From assembly GCA_020634035.1 (NCBI GenBank), contig JACKCM010000002.1, positions 124,001 through 188,000 on the forward strand: 64,000 bases of DNA. The letters are read 5' to 3'. Below are positions 18,436-28,200 of this stretch, piece by piece (the stretch's first letter is position 1; each line of letters starts with the position of its first letter). The position numbers were made by a program, and so were the translations under genes. Source of the stretch: Candidatus Obscuribacterales bacterium (GTDB lineage: Bacteria > Cyanobacteriota > Vampirovibrionia > Obscuribacterales > Obscuribacteraceae). The notes under the pieces are model-generated. The model was not told where the DNA came from and did no database searches. It saw only the letters and a list, made by a program, of their open reading frames with translations.

Positions 18436-18657
18436 CTAGCCGGTTTTGGCTTCTTTCTTGTCCTGGCGATAACGCTTCATGAAGCGGTCTACCCGACCTT
18501 CGGTATCCACAATCTTCTGCTGACCGGTGTAGAACGGGTGGCAGGCGCTGCAGATTTCGACACGGATAGTCGTTGTGGTGGAGCCGAGTTGCACTTCGCT
18601 GCCGCAAACGCAGCTGGCAACAACCTCATGGTACTCCGGATGAATTCCTTCTTTCAT
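18436..18657 (-). CDS. rpmE: 50S ribosomal protein L31, zinc-binding type
   Basis: L31 bridges the ribosomal subunits. The 73-residue protein starts MKEGIHPEY, the standard L31 opening, so I place the start at 18657 rather than at an in-frame upstream codon at 18711. Zinc-ligand cysteines are present as Cys16, Cys18, Cys36 and Cys39 (SCVCGS and ICSACHPF), marking the C+ form. HPFYTGQQKIVDTEGRVDRF is canonical. In many bacteria a C- paralogue replaces this form under zinc limitation; none is seen here. Confidence 0.97.
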   Translation of the reverse strand: MKEGIHPEYHEVVASCVCGSEVQLGSTTTTIRVEICSACHPFYTGQQKIVDTEGRVDRFMKRYRQDKKEAKTG

Positions 18658-18800
18658 TTTTCCAAACCAGATGGGTGTTTCTACCGATAAGGAACAGATC
18701 ATATCAAACAATTACAGGCTATATATTCTCGGGACCCGGTTTGTAAGGTTCTTTAACTTAGGAGGATTTAAGCTGGTTGTCAAAGGGTGGCTGCCGGCCC

Positions 18801-19367
18801 TCAGTTAATTGGTTGTTTGATCTCGAGTCCATCGAACTGGTTTGCCGATAGTCTCTCCCCTTCTACGCTCAAATAGACCTTGGAATCACCTGCCACCCGG
18901 GATACCGTTTTGGACAGTTGGTCCAGCCTGGTCTGAATCGAGGTGGGCCCACCACCGGCTGTGAAGCGCTTGGAGAGATTCAGCTCTATCTTTTCACCAT
19001 CTTTCTCGATACCCAGAAGAATGGTGCCTCTCGGAATTTCCGAGGATATTCCTTTGCTGCTCTCCTCTTCGTCGGGACCCATTAGCAGTTCACTGACGGC
19101 TGCTTCCACCGGGTCGTTTCCAGTCTTGGCACGTGGTACTTCTACCAGCTCCAGCTCTTCACCTTTCTCTTTGACGAACCATACTGTTAAGCCTTTTTTC
19201 TTTTTCTCTTTTGAAGTCTGGTGCTCACTCGATGCTGTGTCTGCGTTCTTTGTGACACAGGATACCGTCAAAATTGGGGTGAGGCTTAGTAAAATCGCCA
19301 TCGTTACAAGCTTCCTGCCTAGCTTGGAGGAATTGCAGTGAAAAGGCATGGGCATCGTCATCGTCAT
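18801..19367 (-). CDS. GerMN-domain lipoprotein
   Basis: The 188-residue protein has an N-terminal signal with a lipobox-like LTVSC at about Cys37, a lysine-rich linker (KEKKKKG) and a GerMN domain (about residues 60-185). The domain is recognised from LTVWFVKEKGEELELVEVPR, VEAAVSELLMGPDEEE and the final LDQLSKTV segment. GerMN proteins occur in spore germination protein GerM and in envelope lipoproteins of non-spore formers; the ligand is unknown. AAAGGAAAG precedes the ATG at 19367. It lies 12 bases downstream of the DUF2993 gene, so both form an envelope operon. Confidence 0.85.
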   Translation of the reverse strand: MTMTMPMPFHCNSSKLGRKLVTMAILLSLTPILTVSCVTKNADTASSEHQTSKEKKKKGLTVWFVKEKGEELELVEVPRAKTGNDPVEAAVSELLMGPDEEESSKGISSEIPRGTILLGIEKDGEKIELNLSKRFTAGGGPTSIQTRLDQLSKTVSRVAGDSKVYLSVEGERLSANQFDGLEIKQPIN

Positions 19368-19379
19368 CTTTCCTTTCTT

Positions 19380-20333
19380 CTATTTAGACTGAGCGACTTT
19401 TTGAGCTGGTACCAGAATCAGTTCTCCCTGACCTGATACGCTTTTCTCTTCGACAGCGAATTTAGATAAGCGGAAGGCATGGGTAGTTCTGTCATAACGT
19501 CCGAAATCAACAATCGGGTTGATCAACTCTTCAACGAAACTGGCGAATTTTTCAGGCTCGACTATGTAAGGACAATCTACAACGAGATTATCCACCATTA
19601 TGCGTTGATTCCCTTCTAATACCGGTTTGCCGGTAATAATTATCGGAACACCTGTGTCGGGAGCACCACCCCTGGTTATGAGGTTGCCTTTGATCACCAG
19701 TTGATTCTCTTCAATGGTGACATCGGGATCGATTATATCCAGCTGTTGTTCACCCAGACCGGGCAGGTCCAGTTTGAGCCCCCGGAGAGATGAGATTACC
19801 TTCTGGCTGGCTAGTGCTCTGGTGACGTCTTTCTGGCTTACATCCCCTTCAACATTGATGGCGAGCGGTGCTTTCATGTAAGAGCCTTGCTCTCGTTTCA
19901 GCGAAAACCAGGTAGGCGTTTTTGTATTGAGCTCTACCCTTGAAATAGGCACCCCTTCCAGCTTTGCTTCTGAAAGCAGGATGTCGGCGGACTTGACCTT
20001 GCCCGCCAACAAATCGGTGAGGCTATAAGTCTTGATGTGGACTTTTACATCGCCGCCGACCTGTCTTTTGATCACATACTTCATCACCTGGTTGCTAACA
20101 ACTTCGGTGAGAAAGTTTATGCCGGTGTATCGTTGAAATCCTCTGCTCCACTTGCTGCCGATTGCAAAAGAGGGTTTTACCTCTTCTTTTTTCTCGGCCG
20201 TGTCTGCCACTGCAGGTGGTGCTTGTGTCAGTGTGAGCAAGATCGCTGTCGCTGCGATTGCTTTTAATTTAAGCGCGGTTCCCATGGCATAGACCCGATC
20301 TTTACTACAGGATGGAAGCTTAGCAAAAAGCAT
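19380..20333 (-). CDS. DUF2993 (LmeA-like) exported protein
   Basis: The 317-residue protein has a hydrophobic signal segment at about residues 22-42 (LKAIAATAILLTLTQAPPAVA) and then a DUF2993 domain. It shows the characteristic VKVHIKTYSLTDLLAGKVKSADILLSEAKLEGVPISRVELNT stretch split over residues 95-140, and later ALASQKVISSLRGLKL. DUF2993 is common in cyanobacteria and actinobacteria. The mycobacterial LmeA member binds phospholipids in the periplasm. A lipid-related envelope role is inference. ATG 20333 has AAGG 4 bases upstream. The gene is followed by the GerMN lipoprotein gene. Confidence 0.8.
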   Translation of the reverse strand: MLFAKLPSCSKDRVYAMGTALKLKAIAATAILLTLTQAPPAVADTAEKKEEVKPSFAIGSKWSRGFQRYTGINFLTEVVSNQVMKYVIKRQVGGDVKVHIKTYSLTDLLAGKVKSADILLSEAKLEGVPISRVELNTKTPTWFSLKREQGSYMKAPLAINVEGDVSQKDVTRALASQKVISSLRGLKLDLPGLGEQQLDIIDPDVTIEENQLVIKGNLITRGGAPDTGVPIIITGKPVLEGNQRIMVDNLVVDCPYIVEPEKFASFVEELINPIVDFGRYDRTTHAFRLSKFAVEEKSVSGQGELILVPAQKVAQSK

Positions 20334-20383
20334 GCGACCTTATCTTAAGTCGATTAAATTGGAATGCCGATACAAGGAGGCTT

Positions 20384-21226
20384 CTACTTGCCGCCTTTGC
20401 CCTTGTCGTCTTTTTGAGAACGCATCTTTTCGGAAAGCGCTTCTTTAAGCAGCTCGTTCTGTCTGAGCAGCGCTTTCAAATGTTCGTTGGCGATGGCCAA
20501 CTCTGCCTGCAACTCTGCCACAGTCTGTTCGTGGCTTACCCCGGTCACCGGGTCACGACCGGGTACCTTCGGAAGAAGAACATAGCCGTGCTGTACCGCT
20601 TTCAAGGCCGCTGCCGTTCTGGTCGGAACCTTGAGCTTGGCGAGAATGCACTCTATGTGCTTCTCGACGGTTCTAAGCTTCATATCCAGCTCTTCGGCTA
20701 TCTCTTTGTTTCTCAGGTCGAGCCGAATCAAGACTTCGATTTCGCGGTCGGTGAGATTGCTGTTTGGTGCGCTGGCCGATGGCTGTTGCTTGACGAGCTG
20801 GGTGATTTTCGGGTCACAGTAGGGCAGACCGCGGGTAACCTGTTCTATAGCCGCAAAGAGTGTCCGGGGACCGGAGCTTTTCAGGCAGAAACCTCTGGCA
20901 CCGGCTCTCATGAGCTGGTTATGGTATTTGGTGGCGTGATAAGAATCGGTCAGGACCAGAACGTTTGAATTAGGCAGTTCCTGGCTGACACGGCGGCAGA
21001 CTTCCACACCATTGAGAACATCGAGATCGACATCGAGAATTATAAAATCAGGTCTCAGTTGCCGGATGATCTCGCAGGCGGACATTCCATCGGCGGCTTC
21101 AGCTACTATTTCCACCACTTCCGAAACGACTCTTTTTAAGCCGAAGCGAATTAGTTCGTGACGCTCGCACAAAACCGTGCGAGGTCTGAATACCGTAGGG
21201 CGCATTGGTGGAAGCGATGGATCCAA
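20384..21226 (-). CDS. LuxR/NarL-type response regulator with degenerate acidic pocket
   Basis: A receiver-like domain (residues 15-135) is followed by a GerE/LuxR helix-turn-helix (about 155-215: LTDREIEVLIRL, NKEIAEELDMKLRTVEKHIECILAKL) and a C-terminal coiled-coil tail (about 235-275). Asp65 is the expected phospho-acceptor. Thr and Lys of the switch are present in VLVLTDS and CLKSSG. The acidic pair that binds Mg2+ (usually DD) reads Glu21-Arg22, so phosphorylation may be weak or absent. The start is TTG at 21226 with GGAG 7 bases upstream. No histidine kinase is adjacent, so it is an orphan regulator. Confidence 0.88.
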   Translation of the reverse strand: MDPSLPPMRPTVFRPRTVLCERHELIRFGLKRVVSEVVEIVAEAADGMSACEIIRQLRPDFIILDVDLDVLNGVEVCRRVSQELPNSNVLVLTDSYHATKYHNQLMRAGARGFCLKSSGPRTLFAAIEQVTRGLPYCDPKITQLVKQQPSASAPNSNLTDREIEVLIRLDLRNKEIAEELDMKLRTVEKHIECILAKLKVPTRTAAALKAVQHGYVLLPKVPGRDPVTGVSHEQTVAELQAELAIANEHLKALLRQNELLKEALSEKMRSQKDDKGKGGK

Positions 21227-21418
21227 AAGTTGTCTCCGGAGTTATCCTCGAATCGAGAATATCTTACTAAATATTTTCACGCACTAATTGTAGCAATGCC
21301 TTACTTATCTTCCAGTACTTTCGCATCTTTTGTTTAAATTGGAAAGCAGGGGTGATAAATGATTCAAATCGAGAATGCGGCGAATAATATATGCACCTGT
21401 CCGGGGTAAGCGGGGCGT

Positions 21419-22906
21419 ATGCGCTTACATTGCATATCCATAGCTTTGTCGAGCCATTTTAAATTATTTGATATTCTTAAATCTTTACTACTGACAATCC
21501 CGGTTTCCGGGTGGATAAATTCTTTGATGGGAAGCGGCAGATCCAACCAGCTCAAATCTTCTACCCTCGGACTTTCTGCTCTGGTATGTGTTCTGCTGTT
21601 GAAATTCGACCAGGCCGAGAAGCTCTTGACCAGAGCGATTGAAGCGGCGGATCAATTGCCTTACAACTACGGCTTGCGAGCTTATGTCCGGATTCGACTG
21701 GAAGATTATTCAGGCGCAATTGAAGATGCCACCGTCAAAATCACACTCAGACCCGATGATGCTTCATCCTATGCCCTAAGGGCCTGGGCGCGTTATTGCC
21801 AGGAGCAGTATGCCGAGGTTGTGGATGATGTGGAAGCGTCCCTTGCCATCGCTCCTGAAAGGAAGACTTTTTATCAGGACAGTCTGAGGCTGATAGATTC
21901 CTATCAGAATCTTGGTCGAGACCGTGAAGCGATCGAATTTTGCGAAGAGCTTATTGAACTTTCCAGATTCGATTATTTCAGTCTCGAACTTCTGGTGCGG
22001 CAGGCATCGTCTCATATGAACCTGGAAGAGTATGAAGAGAGTCTCAAATCTCTCGACAGGGCCTTTCCCCTGGCCGGTCGGGCTGACAGGGCCGAGTTGC
22101 ACCGGCTCAAGAGCGATGTGCTTGAATTGATGGGCGAGGTCTCCCTTGCCGAAGAGGAGAAAGCCAGGCACCAGGAGCTTAAATTGTTCCAGGCCAGGTT
22201 AACTGAATGGGTGCCCGCCTCGCCGACAAGAAGAATGCTGGCCAACTTCATAGATGGTCTGATTCTGGCAACGGCAGCCAGTCTTTTCCTTGCGGTTGTT
22301 TTTCCGCTTGCCACTATGATCTTCAGTTCGAATCAGCTCGGCGGTTATCAGATGGTATCGATTATGGTGCCTTATCTGCTTGCCGTTTTCATCCTTTCGT
22401 TCTTAGATTCCTTTTTCGTAATTCTCAGTCCTTCACTACTGTTCGCAGTCTTATGGAGCCTGTTGGTTTCTACAGGACCACCCTGGTATGGGCAGACAGC
22501 CTCGGCGGCGGTTCTACTATTTCTATTTCTTTCAGGACAGGCCTACAGTATGTTCTTTGAGACCTCTTCTCTTCAGGCCACCCCGGGTAAGTTTTACCTG
22601 GGTCTCAGGGTGACCGACAACGAGGGTGAAATCGTCAGTTTATTCAAGGCGGGTTGGAGGCATCTGCTCAAAGCGATCCCGTCTGTTATGACTGCTTTAT
22701 TTTCTCTATTCTTATTCTCTATCGTCTTCAGTTCATTACACCTGGTTTTGAAACTGGTCTGTATCTTATTCTCTCTGGCTTTAGCCGGTGTTCTCTGGGC
22801 GGCTGCTTTCCGGCCAGGGCTGCACAACCTGTTCACCGGGGCGTCGGTCAGTGATGTGCGGCTCTATGGCGCCCTGTCTAAACAGTTCGGTCTGTTTCGC
22901 AGCTAG
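21419..22906 (+). CDS. TPR-RDD fusion membrane protein
   Basis: The first 260 residues form TPR-like repeats (AEKLLTRAIEAA, YSGAIEDATVKI, YAEVVDDVEASLAI, YEESLKSLDRAF). Residues from about 265 match the RDD family: ASPTRRMLANFIDGLIL, several membrane helices, and LQATPGKFYLGLRVTDNEGE followed by FKAGWRHLLKAI. RDD proteins are poorly understood membrane proteins; some have been linked to Na+(K+)/H+ exchange. A soluble TPR region in front of RDD suggests that partner binding is coupled to the membrane domain, which is inference. A weak hydrophobic stretch near residues 15-30 may be a further membrane segment. Confidence 0.8.
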   Translation: MRLHCISIALSSHFKLFDILKSLLLTIPVSGWINSLMGSGRSNQLKSSTLGLSALVCVLLLKFDQAEKLLTRAIEAADQLPYNYGLRAYVRIRLEDYSGAIEDATVKITLRPDDASSYALRAWARYCQEQYAEVVDDVEASLAIAPERKTFYQDSLRLIDSYQNLGRDREAIEFCEELIELSRFDYFSLELLVRQASSHMNLEEYEESLKSLDRAFPLAGRADRAELHRLKSDVLELMGEVSLAEEEKARHQELKLFQARLTEWVPASPTRRMLANFIDGLILATAASLFLAVVFPLATMIFSSNQLGGYQMVSIMVPYLLAVFILSFLDSFFVILSPSLLFAVLWSLLVSTGPPWYGQTASAAVLLFLFLSGQAYSMFFETSSLQATPGKFYLGLRVTDNEGEIVSLFKAGWRHLLKAIPSVMTALFSLFLFSIVFSSLHLVLKLVCILFSLALAGVLWAAAFRPGLHNLFTGASVSDVRLYGALSKQFGLFRS

Positions 22907-23001
22907 CTTAAAAGCATTTAATGCTTGCATGGGAAATCTACGAAACCCCGGGGAAATCCCCCAATAGACTCCGACCCCCGGCAATATTACCTTGGATGGT
23001 G

Positions 23002-23045
23002 ACCGGTTCGTCGATTTGCGACCGGTAGCGCTGAAAAAGGCGCTG
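23002..23045 (+). repeat. Two inverted repeats in the leader of the rpoB-like operon
   Basis: ACCGGTTCG (23002-23010) and CGACCGGT (23019-23026) are near-perfect inverted arms around an 8-base centre. Directly after lies AGCGC (23027-23031) with GCGCT (23041-23045). They sit 28-72 bases upstream of the ATG of the TPR gene that opens the rpoB-like operon. They could be RNA hairpins in the leader or an operator. No U-tract follows, so they are not intrinsic terminators. Confidence 0.4.
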
Positions 23046-23073
23046 ACCAGAAATCCGAGGTTTCTTTAGCCAC

Positions 23074-25287
23074 ATGAATAGAACCAGACCAAGTTTTAAA
23101 CCGATACTAGCCCTGGCGGTGACGACCACAGTCCTGTCGCTCGTCTACCAGCCGCTGCCTGCTTCGGCGACCAAGCTGAATGCCGCTCCGCTGCCCAGGC
23201 GGAACGGAGATTCTAATGGCAAAGCTTCCTATGACAGAGGCGAGAAGGATTTCGGAGCGGCAGAAGAGACGGTGGTCCCCACCTCTCGATTCAGAAGACG
23301 TCCCGATTACCGGGAACTGGAGAAACAGCAAAAAGAAGAAGATGCCCGCAAAGCGGAAGAGGCGAAAAAGTCCCTCGAAGCTAAGCAGGCTATGACCAGA
23401 GAAGCTTATAAAAGGCAGCTTGACCAGATCAAAGAGAAGAAGCAACAAGCAGTTCAGTTGAACAATGACGCTGTCTCTTTCGGTCAGCAGGGCCGCTGGG
23501 AAGAGGCAATCGCCGCCCACGAGAAGGCTGTGGAGTATGACTCCGGCAACAAGCAGTTCAGAATCAATCTCTCCGCGGCCCGCACCGCCTATGGTCAGCA
23601 GAAGCTCAAAGAGGGCAAGACCCAGGCTGCAGCCAGTCTTTTGAGAAAGGCTCTGGCCGCTGCCCCGGACAACGGCATGGCAGGCAAACTGCTCACCCAG
23701 GCGCTGGAGTCCATGGGGATGGACCCGGGGGATGCCGATGTCAGAATTGGACTGGGCGATCAGTTGATCGCCTCTAACGATTATCAGGGTGCTTACATAG
23801 AGTACCAACAGGCTCTCAAAATAGATCCCAGCGCCAAGACCTATGTGAAGATGGGCGATATCGAGCTGGTTTATAGAAGAGTCGGTGAAGCTCTGAAGTG
23901 GTACGGACAGGCGATAGTCAAAGACCCTGACTATGCCGCAGCCCACCGTCAACTCGGTATGCTCTACCTGGCCCAGAAGGACAACACAAAAGCGGCAGAC
24001 TCTCTGCGCAGAGCCCTCATTCTTGATGGCGATGATCATGCTGCCGGTCAGGCCCTGGTGGCAATCTGGCGGGAGCAGGTGGCAAAGAATCCGCTGTCGG
24101 CTGATTATCATCTCGGGCTCGCCGGAGCCCTGCAACTGAGTGGAGACTTTGTCGGCGCCCGCAGCGAGTACAACAAGCTGGAGGCGATTGATCCACAGAA
24201 TTCAGGTCTGGTTGCCGGTAGAGAAAGTCTGAAACGGGCCTATCAACATGCCACCGCCGAGAAACATCGCAAAGCGGCCGAGACCCTCTTCGGTCAGGGA
24301 CTGAAGCGAGAAGCGCTGGCCGAAATCAGTCAGGCTACCATGATGGAGCCACGCAACGCCAAGTATCAATTTCTTCTAGGTGAATGTCTGGAGGCTAACG
24401 GTGACTATAAGGGTGCTCACCAGGCCTACCTCACCTGTGTTCTTATCGATCCTGAACACAATCAAGAAGCGGCAGCCCGGATGAAAGAGATGCAGAGCTA
24501 CAAAGGTCAGGGTCAGCCTGTTTCGATGATGCCTCAGCAGAACATGGCAAGGTCCATGCCCTCGATGCCCACCATGCAGCAGCCGGCCTATCCTCAACAG
24601 GGTATGCCGAACATGAGGCAGATGCAGAGCCCCGGTCCGGTGGCAATGAGTCAGAACTCGAGCCCGAATCTACAGGTGAATGCTCCCTTCAACGGTAAGA
24701 GCATGTACGAAGGTGCTCCCATGCAGCACCAGACCGCCCCCGTGCAGCAGCCGATTCAGCAGCCGATTCAACAGATTCAGCAGCCAGTTCATATGAATCC
24801 GGTGGCAAATACTTTCCGTCAGGTAGCCGATCAGGCCTCTCGAGCGCAAAGTCAAGATCTCAAACCACGTATTTTCCCCGCCGAGAATGCGGATAATCCC
24901 ATTGCAGACGGAGCCCCGAACCCAGATACTGTTAACAATCAGCCGTTGACCCAGAAATCGGCTGGACAGACAGAAGAAGCGAATGAAACAAACGCTCCCC
25001 TCACTGCACAAATGGCAATGGTAAGCGCCGCGGAACAACAAAAGGATCATCTGGGAGCGGCAAAGATTTTAAGAGAGATGCTGACAAATAATCTCAACAA
25101 CGCTGAAATACACCACAGACTGGCTGTCAACTTGATGGCCGCCGGAGAGATCAGCCAGGCGGTCACCGAATTCAGAATCGCCAGCGCCCTCAAGCCGGGC
25201 AACAAAGTCTATGCCAGCGACCTTGCCAGAGCTCTCTCGGTCAACAAGCGTTCACTCTCCCATAACGGAGTTGGAGTCGGTCAATGA
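23074..25287 (+). CDS. Secreted multi-TPR protein, first gene of rpoB-like operon
   Basis: The 737-residue protein has a signal peptide (hydrophobic residues about 11-30 ending in LPASA), a charged coiled-coil stretch (about 75-125), and an array of TPR repeats (about 128-465) such as AIAAHEKAVEYD, AYIEYQQALKID and ALKWYGQAIVKD. A low-complexity Met/Gln/Pro-rich linker follows (about 470-610), and a final TPR-like module (about 645-725). It is exported or anchored in the envelope. Its stop codon overlaps the start codon of the rpoB-like gene (ATGA), so the two proteins are translationally coupled even though one is extracytoplasmic and the other resembles a cytoplasmic enzyme. Function unknown. 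Confidence 0.85.
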   Translation: MNRTRPSFKPILALAVTTTVLSLVYQPLPASATKLNAAPLPRRNGDSNGKASYDRGEKDFGAAEETVVPTSRFRRRPDYRELEKQQKEEDARKAEEAKKSLEAKQAMTREAYKRQLDQIKEKKQQAVQLNNDAVSFGQQGRWEEAIAAHEKAVEYDSGNKQFRINLSAARTAYGQQKLKEGKTQAAASLLRKALAAAPDNGMAGKLLTQALESMGMDPGDADVRIGLGDQLIASNDYQGAYIEYQQALKIDPSAKTYVKMGDIELVYRRVGEALKWYGQAIVKDPDYAAAHRQLGMLYLAQKDNTKAADSLRRALILDGDDHAAGQALVAIWREQVAKNPLSADYHLGLAGALQLSGDFVGARSEYNKLEAIDPQNSGLVAGRESLKRAYQHATAEKHRKAAETLFGQGLKREALAEISQATMMEPRNAKYQFLLGECLEANGDYKGAHQAYLTCVLIDPEHNQEAAARMKEMQSYKGQGQPVSMMPQQNMARSMPSMPTMQQPAYPQQGMPNMRQMQSPGPVAMSQNSSPNLQVNAPFNGKSMYEGAPMQHQTAPVQQPIQQPIQQIQQPVHMNPVANTFRQVADQASRAQSQDLKPRIFPAENADNPIADGAPNPDTVNNQPLTQKSAGQTEEANETNAPLTAQMAMVSAAEQQKDHLGAAKILREMLTNNLNNAEIHHRLAVNLMAAGEISQAVTEFRIASALKPGNKVYASDLARALSVNKRSLSHNGVGVGQ

Positions 25288-28200
25288 GTTTCTACTTTCA
25301 GGCACCAGATCTAGCGGAGCATCCCCGGCGTTCATACCGGCGCTTCCTCGAGGAGACAATCGGTAATCTCTTTGCCGAGGTCTCTCCGATATCGAGTGAT
25401 TTGAGCTCTCGCTTTGAACTTACCTTCCTCGGACCGGACGGTAAAGTGAACTGGTGGTTCGAAGAGTACGCTCCTGATTCCGGCTATCCTTTGAGTGCCG
25501 AGCAAGCAAGAAGAACCAATATGACCCATGCTCGCCGGCTGATGATGGAAGCCTGGTTGCGCGATACCACCACCGGTGAGCTTCGTAAGTCGAAAGTCTA
25601 TGTAGCCGACCTGCCTGTAATAACCGACCGCGGCACCTTCGTTATCAACGGATCCGAAAGGGTTGTGCTCGGTCAGCTTGTCAGAGCACCCGGTATCTAT
25701 TACAGCCAGCCGGCTCTCAATCAATATAAAGCTTTGATGCTTGCCGAACTCGGCGCTCCGGTAACCTTTGAACTGGTGCTCGATTACTCCGACAAGAAAA
25801 CCAGCCGCGCCCGTTGCCGGGTGAAACTGCCCAAGCGAAGCTGGGTCGGTGCCACCACCCTGCTAACCGCCATGGGCTGGGACCCTAAAGATATCGAAAA
25901 AAGAATCGGCAATTTGCTCGAACGCAACAAAATCGAGTGGCCCCATCTTACTTCTAATGAAGCGATGGCTATGCTCGGTCGCGCCTGGAAGCCCGACGGC
26001 GGCGGCGGTGCTGCCTCCGGAGCCACTGCTCTTACCGAGTTGACCGACAAGAAAAGATATTCTCTTTCCGGCCTCGGCAGAAGAAGAGTCAATAAGAAGC
26101 TCGGTCTCGAGGAAGATTCTCTGCAACTTACACCCGAAGATCTGATGCGGGCCATCGAGTATCTGCTCGGTCTGCCCCTGGATTCTGGTTTTGTCGATAA
26201 CATCGACAGTCTCGAGAACCGTCACTTGAGAGGCGTGGGTGAAACCATGACCCGTGCGCTCAGACCTGCTCTCGGTCAGATGGCCCGTTCAGTGAAGATG
26301 AGACTGGAGCTCAACGAAGACGAAGAGATAGGCTCTCCCAACGACCTTCTCGACACCAGACCGTTCGCCACTGCGGCATCAAAATATTTCGCCGGTAATC
26401 CGCTGGTTCAGTATCTAGATCAACAGAACCCGCTTTCCGAGCTGTCCCACAGAAGAAGAATTACCTCTTTCGGACCGGGTGGTATCGATCCTGCCGCCGC
26501 TCCTGTAGAGATGCGCGATGTGCATCCCAGCCAAATCGGCAGAGTCTGTCTGGTCGAGTCTCCTGAAGGTAAGAACTGCGGTATGGTTTCCTACCTGGCG
26601 ACTTATTGCAGAATCGATGACGACGGCTTCATGTGCGTACCTTATAGAAAGGTAGTGAACGGCATTATCACCGACGATGTGATCTACATCACTCCCGGTG
26701 AAGACAAAGAATACACCCTGGCACCGCCTGATACCAAAGTGAACGGCAACGAGATTCTCGGACCCCTGGTGGCAGCCAGACGCGGTGAACTCTTCCTCGA
26801 AGTGCCCCCGGAGATGGTCGATCTTATCGGCATCACACCCCAGGGCTATTTCTCGGTAGGTTCCGGATTGATTCCTTTCCTGGAGCATGACGACACAAGT
26901 AGAGCCCTTATGGGTGGTGGCATGATGCGTCAGACTCTGCCTCTGGTTCGCCCCGAGCGTCCCCGGGTCGGTACTGGCATGGAGAAGATCGTCGCTCGTT
27001 CTTCCGGTCACTCTATTACCGCCAGACGGGCTGGTGTGGTCAGCCGTGTCACCGGTAACGAAATCGAGATCACCCAGGCTTCCGGCGAGAAAAGAAAGTA
27101 TGAACTGACCAGATTCGACCGCACCAACCAGAACACCATCCGTGACCAGAGACCTTCGGTACGGGAAGGTGACAGAGTAGATGCCGGTCAGGTTATCGCC
27201 GATGGTCCCGGTATCGACAAAGGCGAACTGGCTCTCGGTCGCAACATCCTCACCGCCTTCCTTTCTTGGAACGGCTATAACTATGAGGATGCGATCATCA
27301 TTCGCAAGGGTCTCATCCGTGACGATGTCTTCACCCATATCGAAATCGAAAAACATTCAATCGGTGTGCACCAGACCTTGAGAGGTCCCGAGATTCTCAC
27401 CCCTGAGCTTCCCAATGTGGCGGGCAAGGACCTGGAGCATCTCGATGAGCGTGGCATCGCCAAAATAGGCAGTTATGTAGAGCCCGGCGATGTGCTGGTC
27501 TCCAAGCTCACTCCTAAAGAGCAGCGTGCGCTCAGCTCGGAAGAAGAGCTTCTGCAGGCAGTCTTCGGTAAAGTCGCCGAAGAGATGGCCGACAACAGCC
27601 TCAGGGTTCCTCATGGCGCCGGCGGTCGGGTGATTGATGTGCGCATCTTCACCCCGGAAACCACTCCAGAGATGAAAGCCGGTTTGATCTGCGAGATAGA
27701 AGTTCTCACCGCCAGGCTCTGCAAGCTCGAAGTGGGTGACAAGCTGGCAGGACGCCATGGTAACAAGGGTATTGTCGCCACCATCATTCCTGATGAAGAC
27801 ATGCCTTATCTGCCCGACGGCACTCCTGTGGATATCGTGCTCAACCCGCTCGGTGTTCCCAGCCGTATGAATGTCGGTCAGGTCTTCGACACCCAGCTCG
27901 GTTTCTATGCCAGCGTGCTCAATCGCTTTTATAGAATCCACCAGTTCGATGAATGCCTCAGCCCCGATGCTACCTACAATCTGGTCAAGGGCGCCCTGGA
28001 AGAAGTGCGTCAGCTCCCCGGTTATGAGTGGCTCGAAGAGAACGGCAAGGTCAAGCTCTTCGACGGTAGAACCGGTGAAGCCTTCGATACGCCTGTTCTG
28101 GTTGGCCGTCAGTACATGCTCAAACTCAATCAGCTCGTGCTGCACAAAGTCAACGCTCGCTCCGGTCTCGGTGGACCTTATGCCGCCGTCACCCAGCAGC

